Assembly: GCA_903930165.1 (NCBI GenBank)
Contig: CAIYXO010000259.1
Location: 1-8,913 of the forward strand
Direction of reading: 5' to 3'
Origin: an uncultured Verrucomicrobiota bacterium
Lineage (GTDB): Bacteria; Verrucomicrobiota; Verrucomicrobiia; Limisphaerales; UBA9464
Length of the DNA: 8,913 nt
The notes beneath the pieces are model-generated. The model saw only the letters and a program-made list of their open reading frames with translations. It did no database searches and was not told the DNA's origin. Below are positions 1 through 5,998 of the stretch, in pieces. The translations under genes and the position numbers were made by a program. Position 1 is the stretch's first letter, and each line of letters opens with the position of its first letter.

Positions 1-2
1 CG

Positions 3-554
3 GCCGACAACGTCGGGCTCAAGATCAGCCTAGCGCTGACCTGGCAGGTCAGTGATCCGGTGAAGGCCTTGCACGGGGTGCAGAACTGGCACGACAGCCT
101 CTATCAGGTCGTCCAGCTCGCGCTCCGCTCCGTCATCGCGACCCAGACGTCCGAGACGCTCCTGGAGAAGCGCTTGGAGATCGGGTCCCAACTGCTGGCG
201 CAAGCCGGACCTGAGGCCGAGAAGATCGGCATCACCGTTTCTGCCTTGGCCGTGAAGGACGTGATGTTGCCTGCGGATCTGAAGAAGCTCTTCAGCGAAG
301 TGCTCAAGGCGAAGCAGGAGGGCATCGCCGCCTTGGAGCGTGCAAGGGGCGAGACGGCGGCACTCCGCAACCTCGCCAACGCGGCCAAGATGCTGGAGGG
401 CAACCCGGCGCTCCAGAACCTGCGCCTGCTGCAGACCATGGCCAGTGCCGGGCAGTCCGGAAGCACCTTCGTCTGGGGGCTGCCGAACGGGTTCGTCCCG
501 GTCCCGGCTAACTCCGACCGAAGCCGCCGACAGGTGGACGCGAAGACGACTTGA
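3..554 (+). CDS. Slipin / SPFH (band 7) family protein, C-terminal part
   Basis: The gene enters the window already open; the last 183 residues are visible and the start is outside. The visible part fits the end of an SPFH (stomatin/prohibitin/flotillin) domain: beta-strand-like 'LKISLALTWQVSDP' near residues 7-19, an amphipathic stretch, then 'GITVSALAVKDVMLPADLKK' (76-95), matching the slipin pattern of an isoleucine-rich strand, KD(V/I).LP, and a helix. Residues 96-135 are rich in A, E, K and R and should form the coiled coil by which these proteins oligomerise. The tail has 'LRLLQTMASAG' followed by a short strand (STFVWGLP), as slipins end. Family members usually sit on the inner membrane through an N-terminal hydrophobic segment, which is not visible here. 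It lies 74 bp upstream of rtcA on the same strand. From general knowledge, slipin genes occur beside rtcBA in some RNA-repair operons; a role with RtcA/RtcB is inferred. The GTG at position 60 is internal, not a start. Confidence 0.85.
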   Translation, partial: ADNVGLKISLALTWQVSDPVKALHGVQNWHDSLYQVVQLALRSVIATQTSETLLEKRLEIGSQLLAQAGPEAEKIGITVSALAVKDVMLPADLKKLFSEVLKAKQEGIAALERARGETAALRNLANAAKMLEGNPALQNLRLLQTMASAGQSGSTFVWGLPNGFVPVPANSDRSRRQVDAKTT

Positions 555-565
555 ATCCTGACACG

Positions 566-598
566 CTCCCATGCGGCCAGCAGTTGGCCGCATGGGAG
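566..598 (+). promoter_or_regulatory. Perfect 14-bp hairpin between slipin gene and rtcA
   Basis: Arms 566-579 (CTCCCATGCGGCCA) and 585-598 (TGGCCGCATGGGAG) pair with no mismatch around the five-base loop GCAGT. The hairpin starts 11 bases after the slipin stop codon and ends 30 bases before the rtcA ATG. There is no T tract after it, so it is not a textbook intrinsic terminator. The right arm runs into a purine stretch (GGGAGGAGG, 594-602) that resembles a ribosome binding site but lies too far from the ATG at 629. It could stabilise the 3' end of the slipin message, attenuate expression of rtcAB, or be a protein or RNA binding site. The structure is directly visible; its role is unknown. 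Confidence 0.7.
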
Positions 599-628
599 GA
601 GGCGATACGGGCTAAGCCTTCCCATACC

Positions 629-1675
629 ATGACTGACTTCATCCATCTCGACGGATCCCAAGGCGAAGGCGGCGGGCAGATCCTGCGGTCGGCGCTGGCG
701 CTCAGCGTCGTCACCGGCCGGCCGTTCCGCATCGACCGCATCCGGGCGGGCCGTCCCAGGCCGGGTCTCATGCGCCAGCACCTGGCGTGCGTGGAGGCCG
801 CGGCGCGCATCGGCTCGGCCACGGTCGAGGGGGCGGCGCTCGGCTCCGGGGAGATCACCTTCACGCCGGTTGCGGTCGTGCCCGGGTCCTACGAGTTCCG
901 GATCGCCAGCGCGGGCAGCACGATGCTGCTCCTGCAGACCATCCTGCCGCCGCTGCTGCTGGCCGACCAACCGAGCGAACTGCTGCTGGAAGGCGGAACG
1001 CACAACCCGTTCGCGCCGCCGTTCCCGTTCATCGACCAGGCCTTCCTGCCCCTGCTGCGGCGGATCGGTTTCGACGTCGAGGCGTCCCTGGAACGTCCCG
1101 GGTTCCATCCGAACGGCGGCGGCCGTTGCCGCGTCGTCATCCGTCCCGCCAGCACGTTGAAGCCCCTCCGTCTGGAAGGCGGAGCCGGCGCGATGCCGGC
1201 GTCCCTCGGCGCAGTGGTCCGTCTTGCCGGCCTGTCGCGGCAGATCGGCGAGCGGGAATTGGCCGTCGTGCGTCAGCGGCTCGGCCTGGCCACGGAGCAC
1301 GCCACCGTGGAGGTGGACACGGCGGCCATCGGGCCTGGCAACACCGTTCACGTCTCCGCAGCGGGCGAAGGCTTCTCCAACGTCTTCACCGGCTTCGGCG
1401 CGCCACGGGTCCGTGCCGAGCAGGTCGCCGAGGAGGCGGCCGGTGCGGCGGAGCGGTTCCTGGCGAGTGGCGCGGCGGTGGACGAACACCTCGCCGACCA
1501 GTTGCTGCTGCCGCTGGCGCTGGCGCGTGGCGGAAGCTTCACGACCACGGAACCCAGCGGGCACACCCGCACGAACGCGCAGATTCTCCGGGAGTTTCTC
1601 CCGGTCACGATCACCACGGAGCCGGTCGGACCGGCCGCGTGGCGTCTCCAAGTCGATACCCAGTTTGTCCCATGA
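629..1675 (+). CDS. rtcA: RNA 3'-terminal phosphate cyclase RtcA
   Basis: RtcA converts an RNA 3'-phosphate to a 2',3'-cyclic phosphate using ATP, through a covalent enzyme-histidine-AMP intermediate. The 348-residue product has the family signature near its N-terminus, 'DGSQGEGGGQILR' (8-20), then 'RPGLMRQHL' (43-51), 'GGTHNPFAPP' (122-131), 'HPNGGGR' (160-166), and a C-terminal 'EHLADQLLLPLALA' followed by 'SGHTRTN'. The histidine of the last motif, His312 here, corresponds to the AMP-accepting His309 of E. coli RtcA. The length is normal for the family (about 340). I chose ATG 629 because 'MTDFIHLDGSQGEGGG' matches family N-termini; an in-frame TTG at 551 overlapping the slipin stop would add 26 unconserved residues. 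No clear Shine-Dalgarno precedes 629. The stop overlaps the rtcB start by 4 bases (ATGA), implying translational coupling. Confidence 0.95.
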   Translation: MTDFIHLDGSQGEGGGQILRSALALSVVTGRPFRIDRIRAGRPRPGLMRQHLACVEAAARIGSATVEGAALGSGEITFTPVAVVPGSYEFRIASAGSTMLLLQTILPPLLLADQPSELLLEGGTHNPFAPPFPFIDQAFLPLLRRIGFDVEASLERPGFHPNGGGRCRVVIRPASTLKPLRLEGGAGAMPASLGAVVRLAGLSRQIGERELAVVRQRLGLATEHATVEVDTAAIGPGNTVHVSAAGEGFSNVFTGFGAPRVRAEQVAEEAAGAAERFLASGAAVDEHLADQLLLPLALARGGSFTTTEPSGHTRTNAQILREFLPVTITTEPVGPAAWRLQVDTQFVP

Positions 1676-3093
1676 ACGAAAAACACCTCACCAAGATGGG
1701 CGTGCCGCCGGGCGAGCCGGTCCGGCAGGCGCTCGCCTTCATCTCCCGCTACTGCATTGCCGGGAACGACAAGAAGCTGATCCCCCAGGCCGTCGAGGCG
1801 GTCTACCGCGACCCTGGCGCCTACGTGGACGACGGGCTCCGTGGGGACTTCGCCCGTTCGCTGCTGGCCGTGCCGACGGGCTTCACGCCGGGCTCCGCGC
1901 CGTGGCGGCAGTGGGGCCGGGACCTCGACGTGCAGGCCCTGGCGCAGATGGCCCGCGCCTGCGAGCTGCCCGTCGCGGTCGCCGGCGCGCTGATGCCCGA
2001 CGCCCATGTCGGCTACGGCCTGCCGATCGGCGGCGTGTTGGCGACGGAGGGCGCCGTGATCCCGTACGCCGTCGGCGTGGACATCGCCTGCCGCATGAAG
2101 CTGACGGTGCTCGACTGGCCCGTCTCGGCGCTGACCGGACGGCATGAGGAACTCGTGCGCGCCATCGAGGCGGAGACGCGCTTCGGGGTCGGGTCGACCT
2201 TCAAGCAGCGTCGCCAGCACGAGGTGCTGGACGCCGACTGGACGGTGTCCAAGCCGACGAAGAGCAACCGTGACCGCGCCTGGGCCCAGCTCGGGACCAG
2301 CGGGAGCGGGAACCACTTCGTGGAGTTCGGGACGCTGACGGTGCGGCCGTCGACGGAGCCTCCCGTGTCGGCTGCGTCCGCCCCGACCCTGCCGCCGGGC
2401 GAGTACCTGGCGTTGCTGTCGCACAGCGGCAGCCGGGGAACCGGCGCGGCCGTGTGCGACCACTTCAGCAAGCTCGCCATGTCCCTGCACCGCGAGCTGC
2501 CGAAGGAGTACCAGCGTCTGGCGTGGCTCGACCTCGATTCCCCGGAGGGCCAGGAGTACTGGGCGGCCATGGAGCTGATGGGGCGCTATGCGGCGGCGAA
2601 CCATGAGCTCATCCACCGCCACATCGCCCGCAACCTCGGCGCACAGGTGCTCCTCGACATCGAGAACCACCACAACTTCGCGTGGAAGGAGCGCCACGTC
2701 ATCGACGGCGTGGCGCGGGACGTGGTCGTGCACCGCAAGGGCGCGACGCCGGCGCATCCCGGTGTCCTGGGCATCATTCCCGGCTCGATGGCCACGCCGG
2801 GATTCGTGGTCCGCGGAAAGGGCGGCGAGGGTTCCCTCGGTTCCGCGTCGCACGGGGCCGGCCGCGTGATGAGCCGGACCAAGGCGGAACAGACGTTCGA
2901 GTGGAGCGCGGTGAACCCGGTGCTCCGCGAGCGGAATGTCCGCCTGCTGTCCGCGGGACTCGACGAGGTGCCCGGCGTCTACAAGGACATCCACCAGGTG
3001 ATGGCCGCGCAGACGGACCTGGTCGAGGTGCTCGCCGAGTTCATGCCGCGCCTGGTGAAGATGGCCCCGAGCGGGGAGCGGCCTGAGGACTGA
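1672..3093 (+). CDS. rtcB: RNA-splicing ligase RtcB (3'-phosphate/5'-OH RNA ligase)
   Basis: RtcB joins RNA 2',3'-cyclic-phosphate or 3'-phosphate ends to 5'-OH ends with GTP and Mn2+, through an enzyme-histidine-GMP intermediate, and serves tRNA and rRNA repair. The 473-residue protein carries the full active site in order: 'MPDAHVGYGLPIGGV' (108-122), 'GVDIAC' with Asp137 and Cys140, 'GSGNHFVEF' with Asn214 and His215, 'LSHSGSRGTG' with His251, 'ENHHNFAW' with metal-binding His333/334, 'HRKGATPA' (354-361), and 'SHGAGRVMSR'. In the last motif, His394 corresponds to the guanylylated His337 of E. coli by spacing from HRKGA, and Arg398 to Arg341. The length is nearer the longer (about 465-480) bacterial and archaeal forms than the 408-residue E. 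coli enzyme. Residues 224-241 are a Ser/Pro/Ala-rich insertion before the His251 strand. The start is the ATG of the ATGA overlap with rtcA. rtcB is probably the last gene of the unit. Confidence 0.96.
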   Translation: MNEKHLTKMGVPPGEPVRQALAFISRYCIAGNDKKLIPQAVEAVYRDPGAYVDDGLRGDFARSLLAVPTGFTPGSAPWRQWGRDLDVQALAQMARACELPVAVAGALMPDAHVGYGLPIGGVLATEGAVIPYAVGVDIACRMKLTVLDWPVSALTGRHEELVRAIEAETRFGVGSTFKQRRQHEVLDADWTVSKPTKSNRDRAWAQLGTSGSGNHFVEFGTLTVRPSTEPPVSAASAPTLPPGEYLALLSHSGSRGTGAAVCDHFSKLAMSLHRELPKEYQRLAWLDLDSPEGQEYWAAMELMGRYAAANHELIHRHIARNLGAQVLLDIENHHNFAWKERHVIDGVARDVVVHRKGATPAHPGVLGIIPGSMATPGFVVRGKGGEGSLGSASHGAGRVMSRTKAEQTFEWSAVNPVLRERNVRLLSAGLDEVPGVYKDIHQVMAAQTDLVEVLAEFMPRLVKMAPSGERPED

Positions 3094-3106
3094 GCACAAT
3101 GGCAAC

Positions 3107-3142
3107 GAGGCAGGAGTCCCCCTTGCGAGGGGACCCTGCCTC
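3107..3142 (+). terminator. Strong hairpin just after rtcB, possible 3' end of the rtc transcript
   Basis: Starting 13 bases after the rtcB stop codon, GAGGCAGG (3107-3114), a bulged A, and GTCCCC (3116-3121) pair with GGGGAC (3129-3134) and CCTGCCTC (3135-3142). This gives a 14-bp stem with one bulge and a seven-base loop. The next bases are TTCGGGG, so there is no proper T tract. The position fits a transcript end or RNA-stability hairpin for the slipin-rtcA-rtcB unit, facing a convergent neighbour. It shares the octamer GGAGTCCC with the repeat arms that follow, so it may instead be a degenerate relative of that repeat. Confidence 0.5.
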
Positions 3143-3145
3143 TTC

Positions 3146-3289
3146 GGGGTACGGAGTCCCGGCGTCAGCCGGTGGAGATCCGGTGGGGCAGGGCGTTCGG
3201 GGAAGTGCCGGGGGCTTAGGATTTGGAAGGTTTCCGCCGGCTGAAGCCGGTACTCCATGCCTGGTCGAGGGCACACTGGATCGTGGGTT
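3146..3289. repeat. 144-bp inverted-arm dispersed repeat, copy 1 (REPIN-like)
   Basis: This is the first of two copies of a 144-bp element. Its left arm (3148-3175) and right arm (3234-3261) are inverted repeats matching at 23 of 28 positions. Each arm holds its own near-palindrome of the CCGGCT-GA-AGCCGG type (exact in the right arm, one base off in the left), so the element can fold both locally and arm-to-arm. The interior (3176-3233) is less conserved. The layout, two short palindromic units in opposite orientation around a spacer, resembles REPIN elements that RAYT transposases mobilise in other bacteria; that relationship is an inference. Arms of this sequence look to me like a recurrent intergenic repeat of Verrucomicrobiota, from memory. 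Open frames across it in several directions are artefacts. Confidence 0.8.
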
Positions 3290-3365
3290 GGGTTCCCACC
3301 TCGAAGACCTGAGCCCGGAGGGGACTCGAGCAATTAGGAGTAACCATGTGCAGCCCGCGATTTCA

Positions 3366-3509
3366 GGGGTACGGAGTCCCGGCTTTAGCCGGTGGAGATC
3401 CGGTGGGATAGAGCGTGTGGGGAAGTTCCAAGGACATCGGAATTGGAAGGTTTCCGCCGGCTGAAGCCGGTACTCCATGCCTGGTCGACGGCACACAGGA
3501 TCGCGGGTT
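3366..3509. repeat. 144-bp inverted-arm dispersed repeat, copy 2 (REPIN-like)
   Basis: This second copy aligns with the copy at 3146-3289 without gaps. I count 17 differences in 144 positions, about 88% identity, and 12 of the differences fall between 3408 and 3444, inside the spacer. The arms are 3368-3395 and 3454-3481, again matching at 23 of 28 as inverted repeats. The right arm and the 40-odd bases around it are identical in the two copies. The start-to-start distance is exactly 220 bp, leaving 76 bases of unrelated sequence between copies (3290-3365) in which I see no gene. The arms being better kept than the interior suggests selection or function at the arms. Confidence 0.8.
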
Positions 3510-3547
3510 CACCACCTCCTCCGTGCCCTCCGTGTCTCTGTGGCCAA
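3510..3547. repeat. Short dispersed low-complexity tract (CTCCGTG...CTCTGTGG type)
   Basis: A run of near-repeating CCTCCGTG units (CCTCCGTGCC, CTCCGTGTCTCTGTGG) abuts the second 144-bp element. On the minus strand it reads CACAGAGACACGGAGGGCAC and so on. I recognise this as a type of short sequence scattered through intergenic regions of several GC-rich phyla; this is from memory, not from a search. It lies 10 bases beyond the stop codon of the dipeptidase gene, so it would be in that gene's 3' untranslated region. No coding function is apparent. Confidence 0.45.
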
Positions 3548-3556
3548 CCCGTTCCC

Positions 3557-4636
3557 TCAGCTCCACACCCGGCGGAGGAAGCCGAGGAAGTTGCCGGAGA
3601 AGATCCCTTCGATGTCCGGCTGGGTGTAGCCGCGACGTCCGAGTATCCCGACGAGGCGTTGCAGGTCGGCGATGGACTGCAGGTCCTGCGGCATCTGTTC
3701 GGTGCCGAAGGCGCCGTCCGCGTCGGAGCCGATCCCCACGTGGTTCGCGTTGCCGGCGATCTGGCAGACGTGGTCGATGTGGTCGGCGACGCGTTCCAAC
3801 GTGAGCTGGAACTCCGCCGGGGTCGACTTCAGGTGACGCCATCCGTGCACCAGCATGATGGCGTCCACCGCCACGCCGATCACCGCGTCGCGCGCGACCA
3901 GCTCGCGGATCTGCTCGTCGGTGAACTGGCGGTTCCAGTCCGCAAGCGTTCGGCAGTTCGAGTGGCTGGCCCAGACGGGGCCGCCGAACCGGTCGAGGGC
4001 GTCGCGGAACGAGGCGTCGCAGAGGTGGGTGACGTCGAGGATCATCCCGAGCCGTTCCACCTCGGCCAGGAGCTCGCGGCCGAATGGCGTCAGCGGCTGG
4101 TCGTCGTCGGTGCCGCCGCCGCAGCGGCCGGGGCCGTAGTGGGTGAGCCCCACCGCCCTCAGTCCCTGGGAATACGCCCGTTCGAGATGGGCCGGCGTGA
4201 CGATGGAATCAGCCCCTTCCAGGCTCAGGATGTAGCCGATCGCCTTCGGGGTGGCCCCCTCGGCCGACCAGTCGGTCAGGTGACGTTCCAGTCCGGAACG
4301 GTCTCGGATCTGTCGCAGTTCGCCCTGCGATTCCATCTCGCGGTACCAGGCCAGCTGTCCTTGGGTCTGGGCCCAGGCCTGTTCCGGGCTGGCCCAGCCG
4401 GGCATGCGGCTGAAGCGGTCGACCGTGCGCGCGATCTGGGTGGCCACGCACAGCCCCATCCGACCCCGACGCATCTCGGGGAAGGTGACGACGCCGTTGC
4501 CGCGGTCCGGGCGGTCCTTGAGGTGCTGCTCCCGGCGCCGCACCGATTCGAGCGATCCCCGCAGGTCCCGGTTCCATTCCAGGGCGTTCATGGCGAGGTC
4601 GAGGTGGACGTCGAAGAGAAGCGGGGACGGATTCAT
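3557..4636 (-). CDS. Membrane-dipeptidase-type zinc peptidase (M19, renal dipeptidase family)
   Basis: Family M19 enzymes are binuclear zinc hydrolases that cleave dipeptides, including some with a D-residue at the C-terminal position. The 359-residue product shows the expected ligands by comparison with human renal dipeptidase: 'DVHLD' with His11 and Asp13, 'LSLEGADS' with the bridging Glu140, 'DVTHLCD' with His204, 'ASHSNCR' with His225, and 'GIGSDADG' with Asp305. The stretch 'GLTHYGPG' (163-170) is also typical. The length is usual for bacterial members. I chose the ATG at 4636 because 'PLLFDVHLD' begins the barrel directly; the open frame continues 46 codons upstream with Arg/Ser/Gly-rich, unconserved sequence. 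There is no signal peptide or membrane segment, so it is probably cytoplasmic. The substrate cannot be told from sequence. It is 311 bp from the PEP-CTERM gene upstream and converges on rtcB. No clear ribosome binding site is seen. Confidence 0.93.
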   Translation of the reverse strand: MNPSPLLFDVHLDLAMNALEWNRDLRGSLESVRRREQHLKDRPDRGNGVVTFPEMRRGRMGLCVATQIARTVDRFSRMPGWASPEQAWAQTQGQLAWYREMESQGELRQIRDRSGLERHLTDWSAEGATPKAIGYILSLEGADSIVTPAHLERAYSQGLRAVGLTHYGPGRCGGGTDDDQPLTPFGRELLAEVERLGMILDVTHLCDASFRDALDRFGGPVWASHSNCRTLADWNRQFTDEQIRELVARDAVIGVAVDAIMLVHGWRHLKSTPAEFQLTLERVADHIDHVCQIAGNANHVGIGSDADGAFGTEQMPQDLQSIADLQRLVGILGRRGYTQPDIEGIFSGNFLGFLRRVWS

Positions 4637-4778
4637 GGCGGGGCCGGCGTCGGATTCCCGACCGTGGATCGGCCGGGACGGTCCGAGACTCCGTCCTCGC
4701 CACCACCAAGGCAACCGGGATCCCGAAGCCGGGTGCGATCGGCCTGAGCCGGAGCAATTCAGCAGGGGCGACAACCGA

Positions 4779-4920
4779 CCTCACGCAAAAACGCCAAGCC
4801 GCCAAACGGGGTGATGGGTCCGGGATCGGGAATGCGATCCCCGTTCGGTTCGCGGCTCCGTTACGGGACTCCTGCCGCTTCCTCCTCGCTCCCCAGCGGT
4901 TTTGCGGCCTTGCGTGCCGT
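4779..4920. repeat. Inverted pair of CGCAA-rich dispersed repeats in the 4637-4947 intergenic region
   Basis: The 311-bp gap between the dipeptidase start (4636) and the PEP-CTERM stop (4948) has no gene I can support. At 4781-4810 there is a roughly 10-base-periodic tract, CACGCAAAAACGCCAAGCCG, continuing GCCAAAC. At 4891-4920 a related tract occurs in inverse orientation (reverse complement CACGCAAGGCCGCAAAACCG). Both resemble the scattered 'CACGCAAAGACGC' type of intergenic repeat known from several bacterial phyla, recalled rather than searched. Between them a small hairpin, GGGATCG (4822-4828) with CGATCCC (4835-4841), surrounds a six-base loop. The region probably holds the 3' end of the secreted-protein transcript and the promoter of the dipeptidase, but no convincing -35/-10 pair is visible. 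Positions 4637-4778 show nothing recognisable. Confidence 0.5.
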
Positions 4921-4947
4921 TCGATTCCCGAATCGTTCCCGCCGGGT

Positions 4948-5679
4948 CTACCGACGCTTCCGCAGGAGCGCCCCGAGTCCGGACAGGAAGGCGCCAATGA
5001 ATCCCCAATGCGCCGGCTCCGGAACCGTTGTGGGCGAGGTGGTCACCGTCAGACTCCATCGCTCCAGGGTCACCAGTCCGCCCGATCCGAGGTCGGCGGC
5101 GTAGAGGATCCAGTCGCCGGCCACCGGCACTCCGGCGAAGGAACCGAAGGTCGCTGTGATTGGCGTGGAGGCGGTCACCGAAGCCGGATCGGCATCCCTC
5201 CCGGAGGGCGCCCAGGTGCCGGTGAGACGGTCTCCCAAGGGCGTCGACTCGTTGCCGAAAAGGCTCGTCCTGTAGGCGTGGATGTCCTCGCCGCCCGCCG
5301 AGAAGGTCACCGTCATTCCAGGATCCGCGTAGCCGCCGGCAAGACCGGCATTGCGGCCGACGCGATTCAACAGCACGACGAACCCGCTCTCGTGGGAGAG
5401 GCTCAGGTACACGTCCCCGTTGCGGCTTCCGGGACCTCCGAGGGAGACGTCGACGGTCAGGCTGGTGATGTAGCCGGGGGCCGTCAGCGTCCGGACGTCG
5501 ACCAAGCCTGAGGGATCGTTGTCGGGGAGGACCAGGTTCACCTCGTTGGGACCGGACAGCACGATCTGGCCGCGCAGATCGATGGTCATGGCGGCTAGCG
5601 AGAGGGCCGTTCCCAAGGCCGTCCAAAAGGGTCGCCGATGCTGTCGACGGGGTGTGGATGGGAATGAGGTGGGCGTCAT
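4948..5679 (-). CDS. Secreted P-domain protein with PEP-CTERM sorting signal
   Basis: The 243-residue product has three parts. Residues 1-38 form an export signal: an Arg-rich segment (RRQHRR, 11-16), a hydrophobic core (about 18-31), and a likely cleavage region near 'LRGQ'. Residues 45-212 resemble the P/Homo B domain found after subtilisin-like proteases: 'GYITSLTVDVSL' (69-80), 'NGDVYLSLSHESG' (87-99), and the closing 'VAGDWILYAADLGSGGLVTLERWSLTV' region (186-212) with its GxW...D...G.L..W pattern. Residues 219-243 form a PEP-CTERM anchor: 'VPEP', a hydrophobic helix (about 225-239) and the basic end RKRR-type 'LLRKRR'. Such tails are cut by an exosortase, which is not encoded here. No protease domain is present, so it is a stand-alone P-domain. 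The ATG at 5679 overlaps the stop of the restored upstream reading frame by 4 bases (ATGA), which implies coupling. The role is unknown; surface binding is a guess. Confidence 0.85.
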   Translation of the reverse strand: MTPTSFPSTPRRQHRRPFWTALGTALSLAAMTIDLRGQIVLSGPNEVNLVLPDNDPSGLVDVRTLTAPGYITSLTVDVSLGGPGSRNGDVYLSLSHESGFVVLLNRVGRNAGLAGGYADPGMTVTFSAGGEDIHAYRTSLFGNESTPLGDRLTGTWAPSGRDADPASVTASTPITATFGSFAGVPVAGDWILYAADLGSGGLVTLERWSLTVTTSPTTVPEPAHWGFIGAFLSGLGALLRKRR

Positions 5680-5998
5680 GGCTGGACGGTCCGGTAGAAG
5701 CGGCCGGGTTCGCCGCTGGTGTCGACGAACAGGATCTGTCCCGAGGCTCCGGCCCTCAGGGTGGTCTGGGTGGTCCACTCCCCGCCGAGCAGATTGGAGG
5801 TGGTCTGGACGGCGTACTGGCGGCCGGGAATCCCGAGGAAGCGGATCTCCAGTCCGCCGGCGACCACACGGATTCCGAGGAGGTTCCGGCCCGGTCCGGA
5901 GGTGGCGAGGGTCAGGGAGACCACGGCCTGGGCCGTGCCGCCGAATCCGTCGCGGACGCGGTAGTGGAACCGGTCGGGCACGGCGCCGGCCGGGGGGG
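5676..5998 (-). pseudogene. Out-of-frame C-terminal part of the WGPF/Y-module protein
   Basis: Reading on in the +1-shifted frame from the C7 tract (5992-5998) gives 104 sensible residues after the proline run, down to a TGA at 5676-5678. It first completes a cadherin-like repeat, 'VPDRFHYRVRDGFGGTA', the expected continuation of 'NASLVYSPP' at the end of the upstream frame. Then it gives a closing domain with 'GRQYAVQTTSNLLGGEW' and the final 'GRFYRTVQP', the typical end of verrucomicrobial secreted proteins. This part has no start of its own and belongs to the gene that begins at 7978. The open frame continues in-frame upstream to 6269 but only as Arg-rich shadow sequence. Its stop overlaps the ATG of the PEP-CTERM gene by 4 bases, the arrangement expected if this is the true gene end. 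Confidence 0.8.

Noticed and set aside
551..628. In-frame TTG start for rtcA overlapping the slipin stop
   Set aside because: It would add 26 unconserved residues through the hairpin; the conserved RtcA N-terminus starts at the ATG at 629.
104..1651. Long minus-strand open frame (515 codons) opposite the slipin and rtcA genes
   Set aside because: Arg-, Gly- and Ala-rich translation with no motif, lying antisense to well recognised genes; a by-product of high GC at third positions.
787..1671. The rtcB reading frame stays open for 295 codons upstream of its ATG, overlapping rtcA
   Set aside because: The upstream part is Arg/Pro-rich shadow of rtcA. RtcB homology begins at the ATG at 1672, which forms the ATGA overlap.
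3041..3496. Open frames in both directions across the 3094-3556 gap (for example 151 codons on minus, 121 on plus)
   Set aside because: Their translations are repeats of the 144-bp element (phrases like GVPASAGG and PAEAGTPC occur twice), so they are repeat artefacts and not genes.
3146..3509. CRISPR array
   Set aside because: Only two 144-bp copies with a 76-bp linker and inverted arms; far too long and too few for CRISPR repeats, and no cas gene is present.
3392..4747. 451-codon plus-strand frame opposite the dipeptidase
   Set aside because: Antisense shadow of a gene with a complete M19 active site; no recognisable domain in this frame.
4781..5626. 281-codon minus-strand frame overlapping the PEP-CTERM gene
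   Set aside because: Arg/Ser/Gly-rich off-frame reading; the P-domain and VPEP anchor are in the other frame.
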